NCBI RefSeq assembly: GCF_050003625.1
Contig: NC_134398.1
Span: 106,796,026 to 106,860,025, forward strand
Length of the DNA stretch: 64,000 bases
Direction of reading: 5' to 3'
From: Haematobia irritans
Taxonomy: Eukaryota > Arthropoda > Insecta > Diptera > Muscidae
Shown here: positions 52,045 to 63,240 of the stretch, piece by piece
Layout of the letters: every line of letters begins with the position of its first letter
Position numbering within the stretch: the first letter of the stretch is position 1
Notes under the pieces: model-generated
Databases searched by the model: none
Seen by the model: the letters and a program-made list of their open reading frames with translations, nothing else
What the model was told of the DNA's origin: nothing
Translations under genes and position numbers: made by a program

Positions 52045-55000
52045 TTATTTACTTTTGTGGAAAAAACCAGATTGCTCCAAAAACATTAACAAACTGCTTA
52101 AGTTAACGTTTTCCAGGTCAGCCAGTAATCTAAAGCTATATGCTCCTAAAATTCGCTTACGCCTTACACAAAAAGCAGGACACTCACACAAGAGGTGTTT
52201 AATTGATTCCTTTTCCTCCACGTCATGACAGCTTATACAATAGTCATTATACTTCGCACCTATAGTTTTTGCAAATTCGCCTATCAGGCAGCGACCCGTT
52301 ATAGCAGATATTAGGAGTGCTATCTGACGCCTTGAGAACACTAGCATATCTAGTGTGCGGTATAAGTTTAAATGGGGCCATATTTGCTTGGTGTCGTTAC
52401 AACCCTTGCATTTTTCCCATCGAATATTGGCCATCATAACAGCCTTCTCACGCAGTAAGAGCTTGCAGGTGGCCAGAGGCATACCAACAGATTCTAGTTC
52501 CCCTGGAATATGTAAGGTAGTTCCTAGCCTTGCTAACACATCTGCTTCACAGTTCCCCGGTATGTTCCTATGACCAGGCACCCATATTAGGTGAATATTG
52601 TACTGCTCAGCCATCTCGTTGAGAGATTTGCGGCAGTCTATGGCCGTTTTTGAGTTAAGGAACACAGAGTCCAAGGATTTTATTGCAGGTTGACTGTCTG
52701 AGTATATATTAATGCCAATATTTGTTGGAACATTACTTCTCAGCCAATTCACCACCTCTCTTATTGCCAATATTTCAGCCTGAAAAACACTACAGTGATT
52801 AGGTAATCTTTTCGCTATTCGAATTTCCAGATCTTTAGAATATACTCCGAACCCCACTTGTCCATTCAATTTGGAGCCATCAGTATAGAAATCTATATAT
52901 CTTTTATTCCCCGGGGTCTGTGTACACCACGCCTCACTGTTGGGAATTAGAGTTTCAAACTTTTTGTCGAAAAGTGGTTTTGCCAGGGTGTAATCCACTA
53001 CGTTAGGCACATCTGGCATTACTTTGAGGACCGAACTATGACCGTACATTTTTTCCGACCACAGCGATAGCTCGCGCAACCGCACAGCCGTTGTTGCAGC
53101 TGACTGTTTGGCCAAAATGTCTAAAGGCAATAGATGTAGCATGACATTAAGGGAGTCTGTTCCTGTCTTACTAAATGCGCCTGAGATACATAAGCTCGCC
53201 ATACGCTGAACTTTATCTAAACAAGTCGGTTTCTGAAGTGCCGGCCACCAGACTACAACACCATATAGCATTATAGGTCTAACCACTGCCGTGTATAGCC
53301 AATGCACAATTTTTGGTCTTAGTCCCCACTTTTTCCCTATTGCCTTTTTGCACGAGTACAAAGCTACCGTTGCTTTTCTCGCCCTCTCTTCAATATTAAG
53401 CCTAAAATTCAGCTTCCTGTCCAAAATAACGCCAAGGTATTTTGCACACTCACCAAAGGGAATTTCAGTACCCCCTAAGGAAATGGGCCTAACCTTGGGA
53501 GTTTTGCGATCTTTGCAGTACATGACTATTTCTGTCTTTGCTGGATTTACACCAAGACCATTATCTTTCGCCCATTTCTCAGTCATCCGGAGAGCTCTCT
53601 GTATAATATCTCTGATTGTGGATGGGAATTTTCCCCTGACTGCTAGCGCCACATCATCTGCGTATGCCACCACTTTTATCCTTTCTTTTTCTAGAGAAAC
53701 CAGAAGGTTGTTTATAGCAACATTCCAAAGGAGAGGTGATAGAACTCCTCCTTGGGGAGTGCCTCTGTTCACATACCTTTGTATGTTTGCTTGCCCTAGT
53801 GTGGCTGAAATACGTCTCTTCATTAGAAGTTCGTCTAACAGCCTAAGTATACCTGGATCAACATTCAGAGTTGTCAGTCCATTTAATATCGAGCTCGGAT
53901 GGACATTATTGAACGCCCCTTCGATGTCTAGAAACGCCACGATTGCGTATTCTTTGACAGATAGTGAGCTTTCAATAAAGCTGACTAGTTCATGCAATGC
54001 GGTCTCAGTAGACCTGCCCTTCGAGTATGCATGCTGTCGTTTCGAGAGCAAACCTGAATCCACGCTAGTTCTAAGATACATGTCTATCATCCTCTCCAGG
54101 GTCTTAAGTAGGAATGAGGATAAGCTGATTGGTCGGAAATCCTTCGCACTCGAGTGAGAGGCTTTTCCTGCTTTAGGTATGAAGACGACTTTTGTTTCCC
54201 TCCACTTTTCTGGAATATATGCTAAGTTTACACATTGTTTATATATCACCGTCAACCAGGGGATAATTCTTTCAGCCACTGCCTGTAACTCCGCCGGAGT
54301 AATTCCATCAGGTCCGGGGGATTTGAATGGTCCAAAGCTATTTAAAGCCCATTTTATTCTAGATTCCGACACAATTTCCTCGATAGGAAATGATCGCTGA
54401 GCCTCTGTTACACCGCCGGAACATGGTTCAACCGTCTGATTTCCAGGGAAGTGTGTGTCCAAAAGTACCTCCAACGTCTCCTCACTGGACGTTGTCCAAT
54501 TTCCCTCCGATGTTTTAATGAAACCTGGAGCGGTGTTAGTGGATGCTAGTACCTTCCGTAGTCTGGAAGCCTCTGACGTATTCTCAATACTGCTACAGTA
54601 ATCATCCCAAGAGTTTTGTTGAGACCTTCTCAGTTCTCGTTTATATTCTCTCAGATTCATCTTGTAAGTGTCCCAATCCTCCGGAGCTCTTGTGGACTTT
54701 GCTTTGTTAAAGAGCTTCCTGCAGGATTTCCTCATATTACTTAACTCCGTAGTCCACCATGGCGGCCGATTTTTTCCCCTTGGCTTTCCTCTAGGGCATG
54801 CAGCTTTCAGTGAAATGTTGAAGGCCTTAGTAATCCGCTCCACTGCGTGTTCGATATCTTGCACAGTGCTCATATGTGTCTCCGGCACTTCCGGTATTAT
54901 CAAATTGAACGATTCCCTATACCTATTCCAATCAGCTTTCCTAACATTTGGCGGAAATATGGTCTTTGAAGTACGAACAGTCAATCTGAAACTGATGTAG

Positions 55001-55635
55001 CGATGATCTGAGAAGCTATGTTCCCTCAAAACTTGCCACTCAGATATCTTATCATTCAGTTCCGGAGAGGTCAACGTTACGTCCAAAACCTCTTGTCTGT
55101 TCCTGGTGACGAAGGTTGGTGCATCTCCCTTATTGCAAACTACCAGGTTAGTACGCAAAATAAACTCTATTAGCGACTCTCCCCTTGCATTAGTATCACT
55201 ACTTCCCCAAATACTATGATGTGCATTTGCATCGCATCCCATAATGAGTTTTGTCTTTGTTTTTAGTGACTCCTCAACTAAGGTCTTAACGGCACAGGGT
55301 GGCATATCCCTATCATGTCCCATGTAGACCGAAGATACCCAATATTTGCATGTGGATATCTCTAGACTGGCTACGACAGTGTCTGCATTGCTCAATGAAG
55401 GAAGCAGAAACAAGTTTAGTTCGTTTTTAGCAATTATACATGCTCGATTTATATCGTTACCGGTATTATGCAAAAGTTTGAAACCCGGAGTGCTTAATTC
55501 ACAGATCTTGTTCTTATATATGTATGGTTCTTGAATAAGAACTATATCTATGTCTCCTTTCATCAGGAGAACTTTTAAGGCAGCACAAGCGGCCTTACAA
55601 TGGTGAAGATTTATCTGGAGGAACCGTAGAACCAT
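52045..55635 (-). CDS. LINE ORF2 protein, copy 4
   Basis: About 1196 aa from the ATG at 55635; no stop or frameshift. It matches copy 1 closely over its whole length, with the same endonuclease (QINLHH, IQEPY, GCDANAHHSIWGS, SDHRYISF), reverse transcriptase (AFLDIEGAFNN, GTPQGGVLSPLLWN, YADD), RNase H (FYTDGSKLNGQVGFG, YSDSQPAIKSL, GHRNIPGNCEADVLAR) and C-terminal Cys/His cluster. One visible change is ADELAR to ADVLAR in RNase H, near the last catalytic position. Intact ORF2 suggests recent insertion; without a 5' end this copy lacks its own promoter. Confidence 0.92.
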   Translation of the reverse strand: MVLRFLQINLHHCKAACAALKVLLMKGDIDIVLIQEPYIYKNKICELSTPGFKLLHNTGNDINRACIIAKNELNLFLLPSLSNADTVVASLEISTCKYWVSSVYMGHDRDMPPCAVKTLVEESLKTKTKLIMGCDANAHHSIWGSSDTNARGESLIEFILRTNLVVCNKGDAPTFVTRNRQEVLDVTLTSPELNDKISEWQVLREHSFSDHRYISFRLTVRTSKTIFPPNVRKADWNRYRESFNLIIPEVPETHMSTVQDIEHAVERITKAFNISLKAACPRGKPRGKNRPPWWTTELSNMRKSCRKLFNKAKSTRAPEDWDTYKMNLREYKRELRRSQQNSWDDYCSSIENTSEASRLRKVLASTNTAPGFIKTSEGNWTTSSEETLEVLLDTHFPGNQTVEPCSGGVTEAQRSFPIEEIVSESRIKWALNSFGPFKSPGPDGITPAELQAVAERIIPWLTVIYKQCVNLAYIPEKWRETKVVFIPKAGKASHSSAKDFRPISLSSFLLKTLERMIDMYLRTSVDSGLLSKRQHAYSKGRSTETALHELVSFIESSLSVKEYAIVAFLDIEGAFNNVHPSSILNGLTTLNVDPGILRLLDELLMKRRISATLGQANIQRYVNRGTPQGGVLSPLLWNVAINNLLVSLEKERIKVVAYADDVALAVRGKFPSTIRDIIQRALRMTEKWAKDNGLGVNPAKTEIVMYCKDRKTPKVRPISLGGTEIPFGECAKYLGVILDRKLNFRLNIEERARKATVALYSCKKAIGKKWGLRPKIVHWLYTAVVRPIMLYGVVVWWPALQKPTCLDKVQRMASLCISGAFSKTGTDSLNVMLHLLPLDILAKQSAATTAVRLRELSLWSEKMYGHSSVLKVMPDVPNVVDYTLAKPLFDKKFETLIPNSEAWCTQTPGNKRYIDFYTDGSKLNGQVGFGVYSKDLEIRIAKRLPNHCSVFQAEILAIREVVNWLRSNVPTNIGINIYSDSQPAIKSLDSVFLNSKTAIDCRKSLNEMAEQYNIHLIWVPGHRNIPGNCEADVLARLGTTLHIPGELESVGMPLATCKLLLREKAVMMANIRWEKCKGCNDTKQIWPHLNLYRTLDMLVFSRRQIALLISAITGRCLIGEFAKTIGAKYNDYCISCHDVEEKESIKHLLCECPAFCVRRKRILGAYSFRLLADLENVNLSSLLMFLEQSGFFHKSK

Positions 55636-56742
55636 CCAAATTTTCAACCACCGTCACATCAGCCGCTTCAATTGAGTCATCAAGGGCTTCCTCTTCACAG
55701 ATCTCGGTGACTCTCGCAACAATCCGCGGTTCAGCTTTGGTGAGGCTTGAGCCTGTAGAAACTTCCCGCATATGATTTTCGCCATAGTCTGTAGGTTTTA
55801 TGTCTCCTTCGGCTTCGCTAGGAGATTTTTTCACTGCTGACTCTACCGGAGGCTTGTCCGTTTCGGTATCCTTTGGCTGATCGCTTTTGTATACCTTCAT
55901 ATGGATATCATGAAAGCCATAACTTACGCGTCCTTGGTTCTGGGCTAGATGTGGCAGCGACTCTATGTTTAATATAAACACCGCATGTCGTCTTGGTCCA
56001 TCCACCTCATCCAAACGACCAACCTTCCAATCGGCGGTTGGTAGATCTGGGTTACATTCTTTTAGTCTCTCTAGTATTGACTCAGGATCAGGAGGGTTTG
56101 CCGGTATCCATGCATGTGCTCTAGGTTTAGCCGGTATGTCTTTTTTATCGACTAACTCCAAAGCGGCTCCTTCCCAAACTTCACCAATTAGCATCAATGC
56201 AGCTTTAAAGCAATCCATAGACCTCTGGTCTGCAAAAGCTATTAACTTATATCGTCCTTGATACCATCCAGCATCTTGCCGTCGAGGACTTGGTCCGGGA
56301 AACTTTTTTCGCACCTCTGAGTAGACACCAGACATCGCGTTCTCAATTTCCCCCCATTTTTGCCTTGGAATCATACCGTCCAATGCTCCTTTATTAATAA
56401 TAGCCATCACAAGGCTGTCTTTTGCAACTGAGGCAAACGATCTTTGATCCCGTTTAGAGGATGGTAGCTCATCCGGTGATCGTTCCCTTTTTCCAGCTTC
56501 AAGAATTCCTTGAGCCCATTTTAAGGAATCGCTTTGCTTAGCCGACAACGTGCTTGGGTCGACTGATCCTAATTTCTTTAGGATAAACAAAGCATTTCTT
56601 CGTTCCTTGAATCTCTTTCGAGAGGGATTGCCTCCTTTTGATGTCGTCACCTTAGAAAAGGTTCGACTTGCCAAAGTGTCACCGCCAGTCGACCCGTCTA
56701 CAGGTCGACTAATTGGGCCTGACTCTTGGTCGCTGCCCAAAT
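55595..56742 (-). pseudogene. LINE ORF1, copy 4, N-terminus missing
   Basis: Open for 381 codons from the truncation point (LGSDQESGP) to the end overlapping ORF2. It has no stop where copy 1 has TAG, so the nonsense codon there is private to copy 1. Same DUF4780-like middle (WYQGRYKLIAFADQ, KPRAHAWIPANPP, CNPDLPTADWKVGRLD) and acidic tail. The start codon is lost. Confidence 0.88.
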
Positions 56743-58801
56743 TAGCAAATGTTGGTAACAGCGTTTAACATCAATTGAGAGACCAGAACGTAAATGGTAC
56801 AATTCTTTTTCATCCGCATAGCGGCAGTAAAAGAAGAAATTTTCTCAATTTTTTCGTTCAAGCATAGAAATGACAGTAGCCACGGGAGCTTGGTAAATAT
56901 TCGTAACCAGTTATTTCCTTTTTGTGCGTGACTTCGACAAACCAACAATAAAATTCTTATAAATTTGTTCAATCTTTCCGAAGTAATCCGGCATAAAATA
57001 AAGTTTTCTACATAAAAATCCGAAATTCTAAATATCGGAAATTGCAAAGGTAATAAAATTTTTGTGGAAAAACCATGCGATTACTAGTGCAAGTAACTAA
57101 AGGAAATAATTTTTTAACAAATAGGTTGGTTGGACAAAACGTGCGTTTTTACCATTCCGAAATTTTGAAAAGTTTTGCTGCGAAGTTTATTTCATGATAT
57201 TTTTGTATTCCATGAAATCGCGAGAACCAATTTATGGTAAGGAATAAGTATAATCATATTGATGTGATTCGGGTCTAATAATATATATGCATCCTTAGGG
57301 AACCACCTGTCTCCAGTTTCTTGCCGGGATCAAAAATTAAAGGTGCAGTTTTATTTTTTCTTGTGACATAGACTGGGAATCCCTCCAGTGGTTCCAGATC
57401 TATTTACAAATCAACGTAACCTGGGTATATTCAGAATCGTTTGCGTGTGCAGAAATACTGAACTTTACTTCAGTGGCTCCAAATCAATCACACACAATTT
57501 TGTCTCCATCGGGGACAAGTTTGCGGAGAGCTAGTGATACCTCAATAAAGCTAGTGATACCTAAAAAATATTGGGAATCGCTGCATAATATTGAACGGAG
57601 GCATATTCAATTTGATTGGATTATTCCCATCGCATCTCAAATCTCGGTTTTAAAAAGTGCTCTTCTATCCACCATATAACTTTCATAGGCAGCGAAGGAG
57701 AAAGTAAAAAGTAGAAATTCCCTCACACTCGAGGGAAAGTACCAACAAGTTTTCCACGAAAATGGCGTAATTCATCCTCTAATTCATTGTGGAGAAGTTT
57801 CAGAAAAATGACTATATTTTGTTAAGAAATTCTACAATAATATTTTAGTCAAATCAAGTGAACCATAAATTTAAGTAATTCATCCAGTGTCACGATATCA
57901 CAGTAGTTATGTGCATTTCGTCATTTATGCAAGATATTTCTACCTTTTCTTTTTGCCAGTATATATAAAAACAAATTCTACAATACCCCTGCAACCCGAC
58001 CGCTGAGGCCTCATCGATACGGAGTAATTGCTGGTGAGTACACTTTTGTAATAGAATAATTGAAATTATCTTGCATATGGTTACGATGAGTAATGAGGGG
58101 AACAGAAATATTTCATCGGAGAGAGAGAGAGCGAGAGCGAGACAGTAAATAATGAGTAATCTCTCCAAATTAATGTAATATTCCTATTCTCCTCATTATC
58201 GCGTTTTGCGATAATTTGTAACTTGATTTATTTTGTTGTGATCTAGTTCTTCTGGAATCAATTTTTTGGTTTCCTTTTCATCTATAATTTTTGATATATT
58301 TTGTTTTGCTATGAGTTTTCCTTCCTTTAAATAAAATTGTGCAGCAAAGGTAATTTTTTTGTTTTTCTCTTGGAATTTAACGTACATTGTTATTATTCTG
58401 AAATTCGCATAAGATGAAATATGAAGAAATACTGAACATTAGGGTAGTGATTAAAAAATAAGCGAACTATTATTGTAGGTATTTGCACATAGTGCTATAT
58501 ATATTTTTTTATAAAATTTTAGATTTAATATATATAATATGCTTTCTTATGATGAATTTTGAATATATAATGAATTGGCTTATTGAAATGAATTTCTGAG
58601 CGTTTGAACTTTTTTCCCGTATGAAATAACTGGGCTAAGGACGTTAGAATGTGGGTTCCTATAATGAAATCTTTATTTAGCGCCAATGGGAAAAGGCAGG
58701 CGTGGGTTTAGAGGCGCAAATCTCTTAACATCTATGAGATCTATTTAGCAGGTTAACCGTGATCAATACCTTTTGTTTGAGTAATATTGTTTTGTTATAT
58801 A

Positions 58802-60107
58802 AAGGGTGATTCTTTTGAGGTTAGGATTTTCATGCATTAGTATTTGACAGATCACGTGGGATTTCAGACATGGTGTCAAAGAGAAAGATGCTCAGTATGC
58901 TTTGACATTTCATCATGAATAGACTTACTAACGAGCAACGCTTGCAAATCATTGAATTTTATTACCAAAATCAGTGTTCGGTTCGAAATGTGTTTCGCGC
59001 TTTACGTCCGATTTATGGTCTACATAATCGACCAAGTGAGCAAACAATTAATGCGATTGTGACCAAGTTTCGCACTCAGTTTACTTTATTGGACATTAAA
59101 CCAACCACACGAATGCGTACAGTGCGTACAGAAGAGAATATTGCGTCTGTTTCTGAGAGTGTTGCTGAAGACCGTGAAATGTCGATTCGTCGCCGTTCGC
59201 AGCAATTGGGTTTGTGTTATTCGACCACATGGAAGATTTTACGCAAAGATCTTGGTGTAAAACCGTATAAAATACAGCTCGTGCATGAACTGAAGCCGAA
59301 CGATCTGCCACAACGTCGAATTTTCAGTGAATGGGCCCTAGAAAAGTTGGCAGAAAATCCGTTTTTTTATCGACAAATTTTGTTCAGCGATGAGGCTCAT
59401 TTCTGGTTGAATGGCTACGTAAATAAGCAAAATTGCCGCATTTGGAGTGAAGAGCAACCAGAAGCCGTTCAAGAACTGCCCATGCATCCCGAAAAATGCA
59501 CTGTTTGGTGTGGTTTGTACGCTGGTGGAATCATTGGACCGTATTTTTTCAAAGATGCTGTTGGACGCAACGTTACGGTGAATGGCGATCGCTATCGTTC
59601 GATGCTAACAAACTTTTTGTTGCCAAAAATGAAAGAACTGAACTTGGTTGACATGTGGTTTCAACAAGATGGCGCTACATGCCACACAGCTCGCGATTCT
59701 ATAGCCATTTTGAGGGAAAACTTCGGAGAACAATTCATCTCAAGAAATGGACCGGTAAGTTGGCCACCAAGATCATGCGATTTGACGCCTTTAGACTATT
59801 TTTTGTGGGGCTACGTCAAGTCTAAAGTCTACAGAAATAAGCCAGCAACTATTCCAGCTTTGGAAGACAACATTTCCGAAGAAATTCGGGCTATTCCGGC
59901 CGAAATGCTCGAAAAAGTTGCCCAAAATTGGACTTTCCGAATGGACCACCTAAGACGCAGCCGCGGTCAACATTTAAATGAAATTATCTTCAAAAAGTAA
60001 ATGTCATGGACCAATCTAACGTTTCAAATAAAGAACCGATGAGATTTTGCATATTTTATGCGTTTTTAAAAAAAAAAAAGTTATCAAGCTCTTAACAAAT
60101 CACCCTT
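58802..60107 (+). mobile_element. DD41D mariner, intact copy (1,306 bp)
   Basis: Ends AAGGGTGATTCTTTTGAGG and, inverted, AAGGGTGATTTGTTAAGAG; about 10 bp of perfect terminal repeat. Flanking TA at 58800-58801 and 60108-60109. It holds one uninterrupted transposase gene and sits in the promoter-proximal part of the Gypsy-R 3' LTR. With the 932-bp deleted copy at 16410-17341 it forms an autonomous/non-autonomous pair. Confidence 0.95.
58915..60000 (+). CDS. Mariner-family transposase, DD41D type (361 aa)
   Basis: ATG at 58915, 113 bp inside the left end. The N-terminal helix-turn-helix (LTNEQRLQIIEFYYQNQCSV) and a second one (SIRRRSQQLGLCYSTTWKIL) would bind the terminal repeats. The catalytic acids are Asp 159 (LFSDEAHFW), Asp 252 (FQQDGATCH) and Asp 294 (TPLDYFLWG); 41 residues separate the last two, which defines the DD41D branch (rosa-like) of Tc1/mariner. 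WPPRSCDLTPLDYFLWG is the expected signature. Length is normal and no defect is seen. It would cut and paste the element at TA sites in the nucleus. Confidence 0.95.
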   Translation: MNRLTNEQRLQIIEFYYQNQCSVRNVFRALRPIYGLHNRPSEQTINAIVTKFRTQFTLLDIKPTTRMRTVRTEENIASVSESVAEDREMSIRRRSQQLGLCYSTTWKILRKDLGVKPYKIQLVHELKPNDLPQRRIFSEWALEKLAENPFFYRQILFSDEAHFWLNGYVNKQNCRIWSEEQPEAVQELPMHPEKCTVWCGLYAGGIIGPYFFKDAVGRNVTVNGDRYRSMLTNFLLPKMKELNLVDMWFQQDGATCHTARDSIAILRENFGEQFISRNGPVSWPPRSCDLTPLDYFLWGYVKSKVYRNKPATIPALEDNISEEIRAIPAEMLEKVAQNWTFRMDHLRRSRGQHLNEIIFKK

Positions 60108-60188
60108 TATAATCATAGAGGGGTTTTGTTTGGTTTATTAGACTATGATTATTCCGGTAAAGTATCGATAGTAGTTTAGTAGGGAGTC

Positions 60189-60220
60189 TATATAAAACAA
60201 ATTTGTAACAAGTCAGAGGC
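60189..60220 (+). promoter_or_regulatory. Gypsy-R LTR core promoter
   Basis: TATATAAAA at 60189-60197 with an initiator-like AGTCAGAGG about 25 bases downstream. It lies between the mariner and the LTR end, so the mariner separates it from upstream LTR sequence. Confidence 0.6.
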
Positions 60221-60414
60221 AGCAAAGAAGAAGACACGAATCCCCCCAAATCCGACTGATGCTAGTAATTCATGGCTCCCGCCGTTTTCTGTTTTTCTGG
60301 CCTTTTTTTCCTGTTATCATTTCTTTTATTTTTAGAAATGGTAAGTTTGCGAAGGTTTTTTTTTAGGAAATCTATCACCTATAAAAAACGATTTTTTCGG
60401 TATATTACATAACA

Positions 60415-61142
60415 GTACGCTTATTGCACAAAGGACGATTTTCGGTTGGATTGTCACTGGCCCTATTTCATCCTCATCTTTACAGGTCTTCACGACCACT
60501 CTTCAAATATTCGAGAAAGATAGTTTACATGAGACTCTTCTTAAATTTTGGGAATTAGAAGAGCCGCCTCGGCGTATGATACTCTCACCATCCGATCAGT
60601 TTTGTGAGGACAATTATCGTCGAACCACGCGTCGCGATTCGGATGGTAGATATGTGGTTGCGCTTCCGTTTCGCCCCGAATTTCCGTTGACACTCTAACT
60701 GGGAACATCGAGGCCTAATGTTTTGGAACAGTTCTTGCGGAACGAACGTTCGCTTCTTCGTAAGCTTCATATAAAGGAAGTCTATGATCAGGTAGTTCGC
60801 GAGTACCTCACCTTGGCTCATATGCGGGAAGTTACCGCACCGCAATCTTCTAACGGTGATTGTTGCTATTTGCCTCATCACCCCGTGATTAACTTGGAGA
60901 AACAAACGACAAAATTACTGGTAGTTTTCAATGCGCCAAATCGTACCGGACGTTGTTGCAACTTGCGGACGATTGCGAGAGTGACTTTCCCCGGGCTTCG
61001 CACATATTACGGAGATGTATGTATGTAGATGACGTTTTAGCGGGGTTCCATGATCTTTCGACGGCACGGGAGGCACGCGATGAACTTATTTCCGCTTTGG
61101 GATCTGCAGGGTTCGAACTTCGGAAATGGACCGCGAATGATA
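60415..61142 (+). pseudogene. BEL2 reverse transcriptase, internally deleted
   Basis: Starts with LIAQRTIFGWIVTGPIS, the usual protease-RT linker of Pao elements, and continues FWELEEPPRRMILSP, YVVALPFRPEFPLTL. A TAA interrupts at about 60698, then VREYLTLAHMREV and [20 protein letters not shown] follow. Near 60930-60955 roughly a hundred codons of the RT core are missing and the frame shifts; catalytic YVDDVLAGF and [10 protein letters not shown] remain. It ends abruptly at (TA)n. Non-functional. Confidence 0.85.
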
Positions 61143-62062
<920 letters not shown>

Positions 62063-62533
62063 ATGTGCGATTGTTCGGTTTTTTGAAATTATTTGAATAA
62101 TAAATTTTACTTGTGTCGACTAAAAAAACCCCTACGCGTCCCGCGTTCGTTAATACAGTCCACTCTCTTTGTTATTGTGTCAAGAAATTAATTCTAAATA
62201 ATAAAATATCCTATTTGTGATTTAAACATTAAATACCCATAATTTTTACTGTGTATATTTGCATAAAATCAACATATTTTGCTTTGATAATTTGTGCTAA
62301 TCATACATTGTTCGAATAATCTAATTGCCGCGTAGTGCATTTTATTTCATTTGTTTGATTTGTGGTTGTTTTCATTTACAAAGTCTCTTAAATAAACTCC
62401 TTTTATTTTCTTCGGTTTGTTTACAATAACAATAATAATAACTATTGAATACCTTTACCATACGTTTGGGTGTTCAAAGTTCATTTCGCGATCGCATACC
62501 CAAGCCAAGCTTTGTTTTGATCGTTTTCCTTTA
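62063..62533. other. AT-rich DNA, no gene seen
   Basis: No coding or RNA signal recognised between the palindrome and the MITE. 62531-62533 (TTA) is the left target duplication of the next element. Confidence 0.4.
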
Positions 62534-63150
62534 AGGGCACCTTATACGGTCGGATAAAGCCTGCGACACAACACGTTGCGGCGACAAATCCGATTGTATA
62601 AGGTCGTGTTCGGTTGTCGCGGGGACGTGTTGGCATAAAATCAAAACAACTTTGATTTTTTCTGGTTGGGTGGTACAAATCATTGATTGTAAGGGGATGT
62701 TCGACAAACATTATCAAAGACAAATTTATTTCTACATTAAAAACAGGCATTTCTGCAATGAAATTAATGATGGATCGCCAATTCTGGTTGAAAATTAAAG
62801 AAATATATAAATTTAAACAAGTATTGTGGCAAAAACGTGGAAAAATTCCACTTCCAATCAATGGGAAACCAGGCGACAAGTAATTTGTAATATATTAAAT
62901 GTGTATTACTTCAGGAATCATTGTTTTGACACATATACCATGATTTTTTTATTATTTTCTTCCATTTTTTCAGTAAAAAATGGTTTCACCCATAAATCTT
63001 CGTACAACTTCATTGTTTGTTTATGCTTCTTCTTATTTTTTCATGTTGTCATCACATTTGTTCGTGTAGTGTAAGGGCAAAACTTGAACGAACACACAAC
63101 GAATAGACGAACCTCTGTCGGAGTGTTTATCCGACCGTCTAAGGTCCGCT
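62534..63150. mobile_element. MITE with TTA duplication (617 bp), PIF/Harbinger-like
   Basis: Inverted ends AGGGCACCTTATACGGTCGG (left) and AGCGGACCTTAGACGGTCGG (right, inverted), both continuing ATAAA. Flanked by TTA at 62531-62533 and 63151-63153. A 3-bp TTA/TWA duplication is typical of PIF/Harbinger. No transposase; the short frame at 62683-62883 is not recognised. Confidence 0.55.
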
Positions 63151-63240
63151 TTACTCTCATTGCGTTGAAACCACCACCATACAACATCACTAGTAAGAGC
63201 ATTGCAACGCACCCACGCTGCTGTTGTGGATAAACAAACA

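Larger units (their letters stand above)
51907..56742 (-). mobile_element. LOA-like LINE, copy 4, 5'-truncated (4,836 bp)
   Basis: Same family as copy 1 but missing the 5' UTR and the first 30 or so codons of ORF1. Flanked by TAGCAAATGTT (51896-51906, 56743-56753); the matching site in the 5' LTR is unoccupied at about 42690. The tail has three GGTTA pentamers (plus strand). Same minus orientation as the other three copies. Confidence 0.93.
42549..60414 (+). mobile_element. Gypsy-R: Ty3/Gypsy retrotransposon with RING-finger Gag
   Basis: Begins TGTTATGAATTTT and ends TTACATAACA, flanked by the 4-bp duplication GTAC (42545-42548, 60415-60418); BEL2 reads in frame across the empty site. Inside: 5' LTR (incomplete), leader, RING-Gag, zinc knuckles, protease, RT, RNase H, integrase, 3' LTR. 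It hosts a MITE (45077-46603), LINE copy 4 (51907-56742) and a DD41D mariner (58802-60107). Pol has frameshifts and a stop, so the copy is dead. No env. Confidence 0.9.
51756..60414 (+). repeat. Gypsy-R 3' LTR, about 2.5 kb plus two insertions
   Basis: TGTTATG at 51756 to CATAACA at 60414. Removing LINE copy 4 and the mariner with their duplications leaves about 2,504 bp, very long for a fly Gypsy LTR. The last third (58282-58801 and 60110-60414) is absent from the 5' LTR and carries the core promoter. Confidence 0.8.
39880..61142 (+). mobile_element. BEL2: second BEL/Pao retrotransposon, split by Gypsy-R
   Basis: Leader, gag and protease lie at 39880-42548. The frame resumes after the GTAC duplication at 60415-60418, in the protease-RT linker, and runs to 61142, where (TA)n replaces the rest. 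The two halves join in frame across the GTAC site. RNase H, integrase and a definite LTR are not visible. A second copy of the leader starts at 63241. Confidence 0.85.

Noticed and set aside
62683..62883. 66-aa Lys-rich frame
   Set aside because: Lies inside a non-autonomous MITE and has no recognisable domain.
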